Origin: JAAUTS01 sp038250235
GTDB lineage: Bacteria; Verrucomicrobiota; Verrucomicrobiia; Methylacidiphilales; JAAUTS01
Assembly (NCBI GenBank): GCA_038250235.1
Contig: JBBSCO010000010.1
Span: forward strand, 1-64,000
Direction: 5' to 3'
Length of the DNA: 64,000 nucleotides
Under the pieces are notes generated by a model. That model was not told the origin of the DNA. It did not search any database and saw nothing but the letters and a program-made list of their open reading frames with translations. The translations under genes were made by a program, and so were the position numbers. Each line of letters starts with the position of its first letter. The stretch's first letter is position 1. Positions 7,059-16,082 of this stretch are shown here, piece by piece.

Positions 7059-8213
7059 ATGTCCAGGGCCGACCTGATCCTTTCTGCCAGTGTTGTTGTG
7101 ATTCCACTTTTCTGGTGGATTATTTCTTGGTGTTCTGTCCGGCTTTTTCTAAATTCGGTGCCGGAAAGTCCGACCCATGTTCCGCCTGAATCCCTCAGTC
7201 TGTTCAAGCCCCTGCCACCCCTGAGAAATCCGGAAGAACGGCAACGTTATGCGGAGAGTATCGCGAGCTTTGCCTCCCAGTTGAGAGGCCGTGATGAGGT
7301 TCTGATTCTTGGTGAGAAGCAAGATGAGGAATTCTGGAAAGAACAGGCAGAGGGCTGGCGGGGGGATGTTCCGGGTCTGGAAGTAAAGGTGCTGGTGCCC
7401 TGCGCTGAAAAGGCTCCTCAGCATACGAATCCCAAAATCAAAGGGATGGCGGTGTTGGCACAACAGGCCACGAGGGATCTTTGGTGGTGGAGCGACGCCG
7501 ATATTACGGTGCCTCAGGGGGAAGTGGAACGGATACGGGCGGAGTTTACCTCTTCTGCCCCGGCACTCCAGACCCAGGCCTATGTTATTCCGGTTATCGG
7601 CCGCCCGGAAGACTGGTTGGATGCGATGTTTGTGCATATTGAATTGCTTCCGGGCCTGACCTTTTTATCGCGGAAAAAGAAGGTTAACTTTGCCTGTGGT
7701 GGAAGCCTGCTTTTTCACCGAAGAACCTTCGAAGAGAGGGTGGAGTGGGAGGAACTGGGATCCCAACTGGCCGATGATAACTATCTGGGCCGGAAGCTGC
7801 GTCCCGTCCGGCTGGGCCGCAGTCTGATGCAGACACGGTCGGGGGAAGAGGGGTTGGTTGAAAGCTGGCTGCATTATTTTCGCTGGCAGAAGACGGTGCG
7901 CTGGTGCGAACCGGCCGGTTTTGCCGGGCTGTTTTTTCTTCAGCCAAGTTGGCTGGCGTTGGGGGCCTGTTGTATCAGCCTTTCCATTTCTGCAGCGGCA
8001 ATAGTGTGGGTGCTGCTTCTCTTGTTGGAGGCGGCCTGGGTTTCCCTGATTTTCAGACGTCTGGGAATCCGCGGAGCGTCCGCCGTATTTTGGGTCACGC
8101 CGATCTGGAGTGTTGTGCGTTCTGCGACATGGCTGCTCTGTTGGTTTCCGCTGGCCGTCCATTGGTCCGGTATTAAGTGGTGGAAATCAAAAGCAGCCTC
8201 TGTAAATTCATGA
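7059..8213 (+). CDS. Membrane glycosyltransferase, GT21/HpnI-like
   Basis: A 384-residue protein with one N-terminal membrane segment and a hydrophobic C-terminal third (about three segments). Between them lies a GT-A domain with NPKIKGM, the acidic SDADITVP, and the end motif RWQKTVRW, equivalent to the (Q/R)xxRW box. These are the marks of ceramide-glucosyltransferase-like enzymes (GT21), including HpnI, which transfer a sugar from a nucleotide donor to a lipid on the cytoplasmic face. The ATG at 7059 is preferred to the GTG at 7053. It lies 12 bp after the epimerase stop. The lipid acceptor may be a product of the nearby ketosynthases; that is inference. Confidence 0.78.
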   Translation: MSRADLILSASVVVIPLFWWIISWCSVRLFLNSVPESPTHVPPESLSLFKPLPPLRNPEERQRYAESIASFASQLRGRDEVLILGEKQDEEFWKEQAEGWRGDVPGLEVKVLVPCAEKAPQHTNPKIKGMAVLAQQATRDLWWWSDADITVPQGEVERIRAEFTSSAPALQTQAYVIPVIGRPEDWLDAMFVHIELLPGLTFLSRKKKVNFACGGSLLFHRRTFEERVEWEELGSQLADDNYLGRKLRPVRLGRSLMQTRSGEEGLVESWLHYFRWQKTVRWCEPAGFAGLFFLQPSWLALGACCISLSISAAAIVWVLLLLLEAAWVSLIFRRLGIRGASAVFWVTPIWSVVRSATWLLCWFPLAVHWSGIKWWKSKAASVNS

Positions 8214-8226
8214 AGATCCCGACATT

Positions 8227-8802
8227 ATGAAAGCAACCCTGATCAAAACGTTGTTACCCTGGCTTTGTTATGCTGGTCTGGGCCTGGGCGGTTTTGGGCA
8301 AAGTGCCGCAGCTGCGGCCCTGGCGGTATTGATTCTGGGCTGTGTCCTGCTTGGGGGTGGATTCAAGCCGGTTGATCTAGTCCTGGCCCTTTATTTTGCC
8401 CTGTTGATCGCAGGGATCCAGGTGCTTCACTGGAAGTGGCTGGAGTCCTTTCAGCCGGTGCTGGCACCAGCCATGCTGGCCGCAATGGCCTTCGTGACTG
8501 TGTTGCTGGGCTCTCCCTTTACCCTGCCGTATGCCCGGGAGTCGGTGAAGGATCCAGCCATTCTGGCGAGTTTTCATTTTTATCGTGTGAACAACATCCT
8601 CTCCGTTCTCTGGGGCCTGGCTTTCCTGGTGGCGGCACTGGGCCAGTTCTGGGCCCTGGGCCATCCGGATTTTTTTTGGATCGTGACTGGCGGTGGGTTT
8701 CTTGCCACTGGTGTGGCCGCTTTTTTCACCTGGAGGTTTCCTCCCTGGTATCACAAACATGTATATGAGCCGCAGACGGCGCGGCTGGAGGTGGTGGAAT
8801 GA
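8227..8802 (+). CDS. Conserved-looking integral membrane protein
   Basis: A 191-residue protein made almost entirely of hydrophobic segments, probably five or six helices, with a conserved-looking polar loop (LPYARESVKDP, then FYRVNN) before the fourth helix. No family is recognised with confidence. It lies 13 bp after the glycosyltransferase and overlaps the next gene by 4 bp, so it is translated in the same operon. A role in transport or modification of the glycolipid is possible but unsupported by motifs. Confidence 0.7.
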   Translation: MKATLIKTLLPWLCYAGLGLGGFGQSAAAAALAVLILGCVLLGGGFKPVDLVLALYFALLIAGIQVLHWKWLESFQPVLAPAMLAAMAFVTVLLGSPFTLPYARESVKDPAILASFHFYRVNNILSVLWGLAFLVAALGQFWALGHPDFFWIVTGGGFLATGVAAFFTWRFPPWYHKHVYEPQTARLEVVE

Positions 8803-9146
8803 AGGATCTGTTTTTCTGGATGCCCCTGGCTTTGGGCTATGCTGTCTGCATGGCCGGTTCCCATCTCCTGCTGAAAGTGGCGGGCCAATCAACCACCGGG
8901 AAAGGATTGATGGTCTTCGCCCTGGCCAACGGTATCGGATTTTTGGGCATGGTCATGCTTCCGTTCGCCCTGAAAAAAGGGCCTGCTGCGCTGGTTTACG
9001 CCCTGGCCATAGGCGGAGGCTTTGCGGTTTTACAAACTGCGTGCTGGTTTTTGTTCCCCCAGCCTGCTTCGATGCGTGAGGTGGGGGGTGTCTGTCTGAT
9101 CGTGGCGGGTCTTTGTCTTTTGGCCTCCCGCCATGTGAATCTATGA
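8799..9146 (+). CDS. Small four-helix transporter, SMR/EamA-like
   Basis: A 115-residue protein with four predicted membrane helices. The first contains SHLLLK and the third PAALVYALAIGGGFAVLQT, similar in layout to small multidrug-resistance and ArnE/ArnF-type half-transporters. These often flip lipid-linked sugars or export small molecules. It overlaps its neighbours on both sides by 4 bp (ATGA). In this operon a lipid or lipid-sugar translocation role is plausible, but the substrate is not visible in the sequence. Confidence 0.7.
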   Translation: MKDLFFWMPLALGYAVCMAGSHLLLKVAGQSTTGKGLMVFALANGIGFLGMVMLPFALKKGPAALVYALAIGGGFAVLQTACWFLFPQPASMREVGGVCLIVAGLCLLASRHVNL

Positions 9147-10150
9147 AGAACACGGAACTAACAGGACTTCTGCGGTCGCGGGGAACCGGCCAGGCGGGGT
9201 GGCATGCCCGCGGCGGGGCCTGCCGTGCGGAAGTCTGGGGCGACAAGGCTTTTGTCCGCGCGGTCGTGGAAGTCTCCAGTTACTGCCGCCAGAACTGCAG
9301 CTACTGCGGCATGCGCCGCGACAACAAAGAACTCGGTCGCTACCGGATGGAAGCGGAGATCATCCGGGAGATACTTTTTGAGCAGCTGCCGCCGTCCGTG
9401 ACCGACATCAACATCCAGGCCGGGGAAGATCCCGTGGTGGTGCGTGAGCTGGTGATCCCGCTTGTGCGTGAGATCCGTGAAAAAACATCCCTGGGCATCA
9501 GTGTCTGCCTGGGAACGCTGGACACCAAGCAGTATCGGGAACTGCGCGAAGCGGGGGCCGACCTTTATATCATCAAACTGGAAACGGGAAACGCCCGGCA
9601 TTACCTCGATATGCTTTCGCCCGGCACCCTGTCGAAGCGGCTGGAGGCCATTCGTGCCCTGGTGGACCAGGGTTGGATGGTTTCGTCCGGTTACATCCAT
9701 GGCCTGCCGGGACAGACGGAAGAGCATGTAGTGGAAACTATCCGCCTGCTGGCGGAACTTCCCCTCAGCGGCAACAGCGTGAGTCCTTTTATTCCCGGTC
9801 AGGACACGGTGTGGGCGGAGTCCCCGGGCGGGTGTCTGGAGACAGCACTGAACGCGGTGACGGCCATGCGTCTGTTGAATCCGAACCGGATCATCCCGGC
9901 GGTCAGTGCCATGAACATCCTGCATCCGGACGGCTATGTGCGGGCCTTGAAGGCCGGAGCCAATTTGACCACGATTAATCTGACGCCCGAAGGTTGGCGT
10001 GAAAACTATCAACTTTATAAGAAAGACCGCCTTATAATGAGCGAACAAAGGGTTATCAGTGCAATTGAAAAGGCCGGCCTGGAGCCAAGCAGGGTTAGTA
10101 TGACAGAGGTATTAAGCTCTCTCACCCATTCGACTCCGGTTAGGGTTTAA
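9143..10150 (+). CDS. Radical SAM enzyme, HydE/BioB-like
   Basis: A 335-residue radical SAM protein. The cluster motif CRQNCSYC gives C48, C52 and C55 (CxxxCxxC). The TIM-barrel body resembles HydE/PylB/BioB enzymes: KLETGNARHYLDML, SGYIHGLPGQT, PFIPGQDT and AGANLTTINLTP. The chosen ATG (9143) overlaps the transporter's TGA. No hydrogenase, biotin or pyrrolysine genes are in the window, so the classic functions of relatives are not supported by context. Operon membership suggests a step on the lipid or its head group. The exact reaction is unknown. Confidence 0.82.
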   Translation: MKNTELTGLLRSRGTGQAGWHARGGACRAEVWGDKAFVRAVVEVSSYCRQNCSYCGMRRDNKELGRYRMEAEIIREILFEQLPPSVTDINIQAGEDPVVVRELVIPLVREIREKTSLGISVCLGTLDTKQYRELREAGADLYIIKLETGNARHYLDMLSPGTLSKRLEAIRALVDQGWMVSSGYIHGLPGQTEEHVVETIRLLAELPLSGNSVSPFIPGQDTVWAESPGGCLETALNAVTAMRLLNPNRIIPAVSAMNILHPDGYVRALKAGANLTTINLTPEGWRENYQLYKKDRLIMSEQRVISAIEKAGLEPSRVSMTEVLSSLTHSTPVRV

Positions 10151-10286
10151 GATTTTTACACAAAGGCGCAAGTCCGCGTTGGGGAGCCCAAAGCTGCGGC
10201 CAGAACACCAGGTCCCGTAAGAAGTCGCCATAATTTCACAGGAGAATTCTTGCTCTTGTCAACGCGGCGGGTATTAATCATTGCCC

Positions 10287-11261
10287 ATGAGCAAAGGTCC
10301 CGTTTCCCAATTTATCCTGCACCACTACCGTCACTTCAACGCAGCTTCCCTGGTGGATGCAGCCAAGGGTTATGAAACCCACCTGACCGAAGGCGGAAAA
10401 ATGCTGGTAAGCCTGGCTGGAGCCATGAGCACGGCAGAACTGGGTGTTTCTTTTTCCGAAATGATCCGTCAGGGGAAAGTGGACATCATCAGCTGCACCG
10501 GGGCCAATCTGGAAGAAGACCTCATGAACCTGGTGGCCCACAGCCACTACAAACGAATCCCCAGTTACCGTGACCTGACCCCCAAGGATGAATGGGAACT
10601 TCTGGAAAAAGGTCTTAACCGTGTCACCGATACCTGTATTCCCGAGGAGGAAGCATTCCGCCGCCTGCAGAAACATATCCACGCCCTGTGGAAAGCGGCG
10701 GAGGAAAAGGGCGAGCGCTATTTCCCCCATGAATACATGTTCCAGATGATCAAGAGCGGTGTGCTCGAGCAGTATTACGAGATTGATCCAAAAAATTCCT
10801 GGATGGTCGCGGCTGCCGAGAAGAACATCCCCATCGTTGTTCCCGGTTGGGAAGATTCCACCATGGGAAACATCTTTGCTTCCTACATCATCAAGAAGGA
10901 ACTGAAAGCTTCCACCATGAAGAGCGGGATTGAATACATGGTGGAGTTGTCCGACTGGTATCGGAAAAATTCATCCGGTAAAGGCGTGGGCTTCTTCCAG
11001 ATCGGCGGCGGGATTGCCGGGGATTTCCCCATTTGTGTGGTTCCCATGATGTATCAGGATCTGGAGTGGCATGATGTGCCTTTCTGGAGCTATTTCTGTC
11101 AAATCAGTGATTCCACGACCAGCTACGGATCCTATTCCGGTGCTGTTCCCAATGAAAAAATCACCTGGGGTAAGTTGAATATCGATACGCCGAAGTTTGT
11201 TGTTGAGTCGGATGCGACCATCGTGGCGCCGTTGATTTTTGCCTACGTCTTGGGTTGGTGA
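10287..11261 (+). CDS. Deoxyhypusine synthase-like protein
   Basis: A 324-residue homologue of deoxyhypusine/homospermidine synthases, which move an aminobutyl group from spermidine via an enamine on a lysine. The active-site segment NEKITWGKL is present, with K296 in the place of the catalytic Lys of eukaryotic DHS. NAD-site features VVPGWEDSTMGN and IGGGIAGDFPI are also visible. Bacteria lack eIF5A, so the acceptor is probably a polyamine (homospermidine-type) or an unknown amine. The ATG at 10287 is preferred to the TTG at 10281. It stands alone, 136 bp after the radical SAM gene and convergent with prs. Confidence 0.85.
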   Translation: MSKGPVSQFILHHYRHFNAASLVDAAKGYETHLTEGGKMLVSLAGAMSTAELGVSFSEMIRQGKVDIISCTGANLEEDLMNLVAHSHYKRIPSYRDLTPKDEWELLEKGLNRVTDTCIPEEEAFRRLQKHIHALWKAAEEKGERYFPHEYMFQMIKSGVLEQYYEIDPKNSWMVAAAEKNIPIVVPGWEDSTMGNIFASYIIKKELKASTMKSGIEYMVELSDWYRKNSSGKGVGFFQIGGGIAGDFPICVVPMMYQDLEWHDVPFWSYFCQISDSTTSYGSYSGAVPNEKITWGKLNIDTPKFVVESDATIVAPLIFAYVLGW

Positions 11262-11394
11262 ATGTAGGGCGTTACGATTAAACGCCGGGCTTGTAAATAC
11301 CGTTTTACCGAAACGGCTCACAAGAGAGCCTGACAAAACAATCCGGGTCAACGGCCCGGGCTACAACCAAAAATTCCACAAAGACATCGTGGCC

Positions 11395-12363
11395 TCAATA
11401 GCCCATTTTCTTGCCGGGCTGGACTTCGAAGAGGGAGGAAACGGATTCGCCCAGGTGGATGCGCTTGATGGCTTCACCCAGAAGATTGGCAATACAGAGA
11501 ACCGTGATCGGCAGATCCGGGCCCTGGGCAGCCGGGGTGCTGTTGGTGGTGATCAGTTCCTTGATTTCCGAGTCCCGCAGGCGTTCCAGACCTTTTTCAT
11601 TGAGGATGGCATGCGAGACAATGGCGGAGATATTTTTGGCCCCGTGAGCCTTAAGGGTCTTGGCGGCGGATGTCAGGGTGCCGGCGGTCTCCGTCATGTC
11701 ATCGACGATAAGCACGTCTTTACCTTCGACTTCACCTACGACGTAAAGGGCCTGGGTTTCCGTGGCGGAGACACGTCGTTTGGCGACGATGGCGAGACCG
11801 GTGCCGAGGTGCTGGGAGTAGGCGGATGCCATTTTCATACCTCCGACATCGGGAGAAACCACCACCATATTTTTGAGGTCGCGATTGGCCAGATACTTGT
11901 AAATGACGGGGGCGGCGTAGAGATGGTCGACCGGGATATCGAAGAAGCCCTGGATCTGCTGAGCGTGGAGATCCATGGTCAGAACCCGGTTGGCACCGGC
12001 GGCGACGACGAGGTTGGCGACCAACTTGGCCGTGATGGGGACGCGGGGCTGATCCTTGCGGTCCTGGCGGGCGTAGCCGTAGAAGGGCATGACAGCCGTG
12101 ATACGGGCGGCACTGGCGCGGCGGGCGGCATCCAGCATGATGAACAGCTCCATCAGGTGATGGTTAGTCGGAGGGCAGGTCGGCTGGATGATGAAGATAT
12201 CGTTGCCGCGGATATTTTCCTCGTATTTGACAAAGCTTTCGCCGTCGGGGAAAGAGGTGACGGTGGCCTTACCCACGGACATTTCGAGTGATTTGGCGAT
12301 CTGTTCTGCGAGGGGGATGTTGGCGGAGCCGGTGAAAATCTGAAGGTGGTTGCCGAATTTCAT
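11395..12363 (-). CDS. prs: Ribose-phosphate pyrophosphokinase (PRPP synthase)
   Basis: Makes PRPP from ribose 5-phosphate and ATP for nucleotide, histidine and tryptophan synthesis. At 322 residues it is the usual bacterial class I length. Visible signatures are the flexible-loop start PFYGYARQDRKDQPR, the metal-binding MDLHAQQIQGFFDIPVDHLY, and the PRPP-binding loop VDDMTETAGT. It is a cytoplasmic hexamer in the family. Convergent with the DHS-like gene and 69 bp downstream of the ligase fusion, possibly co-transcribed with it. Confidence 0.95.
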   Translation of the reverse strand: MKFGNHLQIFTGSANIPLAEQIAKSLEMSVGKATVTSFPDGESFVKYEENIRGNDIFIIQPTCPPTNHHLMELFIMLDAARRASAARITAVMPFYGYARQDRKDQPRVPITAKLVANLVVAAGANRVLTMDLHAQQIQGFFDIPVDHLYAAPVIYKYLANRDLKNMVVVSPDVGGMKMASAYSQHLGTGLAIVAKRRVSATETQALYVVGEVEGKDVLIVDDMTETAGTLTSAAKTLKAHGAKNISAIVSHAILNEKGLERLRDSEIKELITTNSTPAAQGPDLPITVLCIANLLGEAIKRIHLGESVSSLFEVQPGKKMGY

Positions 12364-12432
12364 GTAAGGAGCTCTATGATTATGGCAATCCTGTGCTGGG
12401 ACAATCTTATTCCCTCAGCTTTTTTCGCGGTT

Positions 12433-15198
12433 TCAAACCACTCCCGCCAGACGGCGGGCATGGGCCAGGGTGTCTATCTCTGTGGCAGTTTTGTCGTCGC
12501 GGATACGGAGGATGCGGGGAAAACGCAGGGCCAATCCCGAGGCATGACGCCCGCTGGGCTGGATGCTGTCGAAGGCGACTTCGATGATAACCTCGGGCTG
12601 CACTTTATAAAGACGACCCCGGACGATTTCGGTGGTGATACTTTTGAATTTTTCGGTCATTTCCCCGAGCTCTGCGTCGGTCAGCCCCGAGTAGGCTTTG
12701 CCAATGGTGAGAAGCTCTCCGTTGTCCCCTCTTAAGGCGAAGGTGTAGTCGGAAAGAAATTCTTTCCGTTTACCGTGGCCGACCTCCACCGCAGTGACAA
12801 CGACATCGAGAGTGGCGTAGGCTTTTTTTAACTTGAGCCATGACAATCCACGACGGCCCGGGGTGTAACGACTGTCCGGATCCTTGATGATCAATCCTTC
12901 GTTCCCAGCAGCGCGGGCGCGCAGGAATAAAGCGTCGATTGTCACGACATCGGACGCCGGACTGGCTGGCCCGATTTGAAGAACGGACGAGACGGAGTCC
13001 GTCCCTCCAAGACAGCGGCCGAGGGCATGGCGGCGTTCGCGCCAGGGAAGATGAAGAAGCGTTTCGCCGTCAAGGGACATGCAATCAAAGGACATATAGG
13101 CGAGAGGGATCTGTTCCTGCAGGAAAAGGTCGGCCTCCTTCCGTCCCAAGCGCTTCTGCAACGAGGAAAAGGGCAGGGCTTTACCGCCGGAAAAAGCGAG
13201 GAGTTCGCCGTCCAGCACGCAGCTGAAAGGAAGGGTTTTGGCCGCATTGATAATTTCAGGAAAGGTGTCACTCACCCGCTTCAGATCGCGCGTGTACAAT
13301 TCCACCCGATCGTCTTTCTTGTGCAATTGACAGCGGATCCCGTCGAATTTGTCCTCAACCCACCACTTCCCCCCGCTTCGTTCCATAATGGATTCCGCGC
13401 TTGGTTCCGGGCTGGCCAGCATGGGTTTGATGGGACGGAACAGTTGTAGATTTGCACTGTCAAGTCGGTGGGATATAGCCAGAGTCGATGTTTCGGCCAG
13501 ATCGCCGGTGATCATGTGGGCCAGGATGATTTCGTCGAGAGGCTCGGCAAAAGCCTGGGCCAATGCGGCCTCGACCAGACCTTCTTTCAAGCCGGCACGC
13601 AGGTCGCCCGTGATCAGTTTGGCGGCCCACTTTACTTCCTGGGGGGAAAGTTGGAGGAAGAGGTCTTTCAGCAGCCCGATTTTTTTCTCCGGCATGGTGA
13701 TTTGGGACAGGGAATCGAAAGTTGCCTGAAGTTGTTGCAGGGTCAGGCCTGCGCTGCTGCCATGGCCCTGCATCAGATCCTGCAGGGTCATCCCTGCATC
13801 TTGATAGCGCAGATAGACCGTGCGGTAATCGCCCCGGTTCAATCCCGTCAGTTGCAGCACGGCCCGGCGCAGAATCATGGAGCCAACCCCGAGCTTTTTT
13901 TCCTCGCGGGATGAGAACGCGCGTCCTGAGGCAAAGGTCACGGCAAGAGCGAGATTGGCCCGTTCCAGTTTCAGAAAATAAGTGGACAGTAGCCGGACTT
14001 TTTCGTTCTTGGAACTGATACGCACGCAGGCGTCGAGAACCAAACAGAGCTCTTTAAAAGAGTGCGGCAAAACAGGGTTTTGAGTTTCGAGTTTTGGGTT
14101 TTGAGTTCCGGGAAGACTTCGATGGGGAGGTGGCCTGGGAAGGGGAACGTTTTGGGTTTGGGATTCACTGTTTTGGGTTCCCAGAGGGGAAGTAGGGAGT
14201 GTTGATTTTGGAAGAATGAGTTCGAGTTGATCATCCGAAGTCAGAGACCAGGCTTCCACGCCGCGTTCGCGGAGAGTGGCGGCAAATTCGCGGGCGAAGC
14301 CGTGCAGGGTGTAGACGGTGCGGGGGTTTACCAAACGGACATATTCAAGAAGGTCGTCGTAACCGGCGTGGTCGGAGAGGGGAAAAACGGCATCGCACTG
14401 GTAACGAAAGATAGCGCCGGAAGCCAGAGCCCAGCCGGTGATGGCGGCTGAGCGCAGGGGCCCGGCTTTTTTCAGGGACAAACTTCCTGAAGCGTTCGGC
14501 GGAAAAATAACGACATGGCCCCTGGCCTCCTCGGATTTGAATTTGCTGTAGGGAGGGAATTGAAATCCCAGCGATTCATAGATACGGGTCATTTCATAAA
14601 CCGAGTTATGCAGCATGACTGGAATGCCTGCGGCAAAAAGGGCTGCCAACAATTCCTGACTTTTCCCCAGGGAGTAACCAAGCAGCACCGGAATCTCCCC
14701 ATCATCAAGAGTGCCCTGGCAGAAGCGCAGGATGTCGGCTAGGACTTCATCCGTCGGCGGAAAAATATACTGCGGCAGGCCGTAGGTGGTTTCCATGATC
14801 AAAACATCGGCGTGGACTGGTTCGCATACTTCGGCGGAACGGCCCGGACGTAGCTTGAAGTCGCCTGAATACAACAGGGAACTGCCCTCGCGCTCTATCC
14901 AGAGTTGGGCTGAGCCCAAAATATGACCCGCCGGATGAAGGCGGATCCGGGTGTCGGGTCTGAGCTGATAGGTCTTTCCAAAAGGAAGCGCGGTGATCTT
15001 TCTTTCGCCGGGCATCCGTTTATTCATTAGCTGCGCGGTGGCTTCCGAGGTCAGAACCTGTCGGTGGGCCGCCATATGATCAAAATGAGCGTGGGAAACG
15101 TAGGCAAAGTCGACAGACCGGTGCGGATCCATCCATAAGTCTATGGAAGGGAGGTAGATACCTTTTTCAGAATATTGAATCTTCCAAGGCTCAGACAT
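12433..15198 (-). CDS. Fused metallo-beta-lactamase exonuclease and ATP-dependent DNA ligase
   Basis: A 921-residue protein with two full modules. Residues ~1-328 are the ligase-associated DNA exonuclease of the CPSF/metallo-beta-lactamase type, with SHAHFDH (36-41) and HPAGHILGSAQ. Residues ~382-921 are an ATP-dependent DNA ligase: an alpha-helical DNA-binding domain, the nucleotidyl-lysine K617 in EDKFDGIR, then DGELLAF, EGLIIKD and the WLKLKK box. Elsewhere these are usually two adjacent genes with an lhr helicase, a set thought to act in DNA repair. Here they are joined by a ~50-residue low-complexity linker (329-381) whose DNA resembles an intergenic spacer. No stop or frameshift interrupts the join. 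Confidence 0.9.
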   Translation of the reverse strand: MSEPWKIQYSEKGIYLPSIDLWMDPHRSVDFAYVSHAHFDHMAAHRQVLTSEATAQLMNKRMPGERKITALPFGKTYQLRPDTRIRLHPAGHILGSAQLWIEREGSSLLYSGDFKLRPGRSAEVCEPVHADVLIMETTYGLPQYIFPPTDEVLADILRFCQGTLDDGEIPVLLGYSLGKSQELLAALFAAGIPVMLHNSVYEMTRIYESLGFQFPPYSKFKSEEARGHVVIFPPNASGSLSLKKAGPLRSAAITGWALASGAIFRYQCDAVFPLSDHAGYDDLLEYVRLVNPRTVYTLHGFAREFAATLRERGVEAWSLTSDDQLELILPKSTLPTSPLGTQNSESQTQNVPLPRPPPHRSLPGTQNPKLETQNPVLPHSFKELCLVLDACVRISSKNEKVRLLSTYFLKLERANLALAVTFASGRAFSSREEKKLGVGSMILRRAVLQLTGLNRGDYRTVYLRYQDAGMTLQDLMQGHGSSAGLTLQQLQATFDSLSQITMPEKKIGLLKDLFLQLSPQEVKWAAKLITGDLRAGLKEGLVEAALAQAFAEPLDEIILAHMITGDLAETSTLAISHRLDSANLQLFRPIKPMLASPEPSAESIMERSGGKWWVEDKFDGIRCQLHKKDDRVELYTRDLKRVSDTFPEIINAAKTLPFSCVLDGELLAFSGGKALPFSSLQKRLGRKEADLFLQEQIPLAYMSFDCMSLDGETLLHLPWRERRHALGRCLGGTDSVSSVLQIGPASPASDVVTIDALFLRARAAGNEGLIIKDPDSRYTPGRRGLSWLKLKKAYATLDVVVTAVEVGHGKRKEFLSDYTFALRGDNGELLTIGKAYSGLTDAELGEMTEKFKSITTEIVRGRLYKVQPEVIIEVAFDSIQPSGRHASGLALRFPRILRIRDDKTATEIDTLAHARRLAGVV

Positions 15199-15386
15199 CG
15201 AAAAAGGCTACCACACATTTTGATAGAGGACAGAATGGAGCCTGACTTTTGGTGAAAAGGCTGAAAACGAAGGGGCTCTCTTACGAATGTCTTTGGTTTT
15301 GTACGGCTTTTGCAGTGAAAAGGGTTGACCGGGCCTGACTTTTCCTGTTTTCTCACAAGTTCACTTTTTCAAAATAGGACAGAGTT

Positions 15387-16079
15387 ATGGCAAATCGTAT
15401 CAGTTTAAAAGCAGAACCCCGCTTGGGCATTGGCAGACTTAAATCGCGTCAGATCCGTGGCACGGGTAAAACCCCGGCTGTGCTCTACGGCGTCGGCGCA
15501 CCCCAGGCTCTCCAGCTTTCCTCCAAGGAACTGGTTGGAGCCCTCAATGCCACCAAGGCGGAGAGTGTTCTGGTGGATCTTGAAATCGTAGGGGAAAAGG
15601 GTGCCAAGAAGCATCTGGCCCTGTTGAGTGAAGTTCAGGTTCATCCCTTGAAAGACAAAGTTTTGCATGTGGATCTCCACGAAATAGACCCGGACAAAAA
15701 GGTTCAGGCCGAAGTTTCCGTGCATGAAATCGGCGAACCGGCCGGTGTCCGCACTGGTGGTGGTATTCTCGACCACTTGATGCGCCATCTCCGCGTGGAA
15801 TGTCTGCCATACGATCTACCTTCCGAAATCACGGTCGATGTCTCTAACATGAACATCGGCGATGCGATCCATGTGAAAGAAATTCAGGCTCCGTCCGGAG
15901 TAATTTTTGTGACAGCGGCCGACCTGCCCGTGTTCATGGTGCATGCACCGAAGACCGAGGAAGTGGTGGCTCCGGTGGCTGCAGCCGCAGCGACCCCCGA
16001 AGTGATTACGGCCAAGAAGACAGACGCGGCAGCAGCACCTGCGGCAGCAGGCAAGGCGGCTCCGGCCAAAAAGGCGTAA
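15387..16079 (+). CDS. rplY: 50S ribosomal protein L25, CTC form
   Basis: Binds 5S rRNA in the large subunit. The 230 residues comprise the L25 domain (TGKTPAVLYG, then VQVHPLKDKVLHVDLHEI) and the C-terminal TL5/CTC beta domain (LRVECLPYDLP). A Lys/Ala-rich tail (ATPEVITAKKTDAAAAPAAA) is an added low-complexity end. It begins a plus-strand run of translation genes, with pth starting 3 bp after its stop. Confidence 0.93.
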   Translation: MANRISLKAEPRLGIGRLKSRQIRGTGKTPAVLYGVGAPQALQLSSKELVGALNATKAESVLVDLEIVGEKGAKKHLALLSEVQVHPLKDKVLHVDLHEIDPDKKVQAEVSVHEIGEPAGVRTGGGILDHLMRHLRVECLPYDLPSEITVDVSNMNIGDAIHVKEIQAPSGVIFVTAADLPVFMVHAPKTEEVVAPVAAAAATPEVITAKKTDAAAAPAAAGKAAPAKKA

Positions 16080-16082
16080 ACC

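Noticed and set aside
10151..10286. Gap before the DHS-like gene considered as a riboswitch
   Set aside because: Some short pairings are possible, but no known aptamer motif is recognisable by eye.
11239..12291. 350-residue plus-strand ORF opposite prs
   Set aside because: Gly/Asp-rich translation of the complement of a highly conserved gene; a shadow frame.
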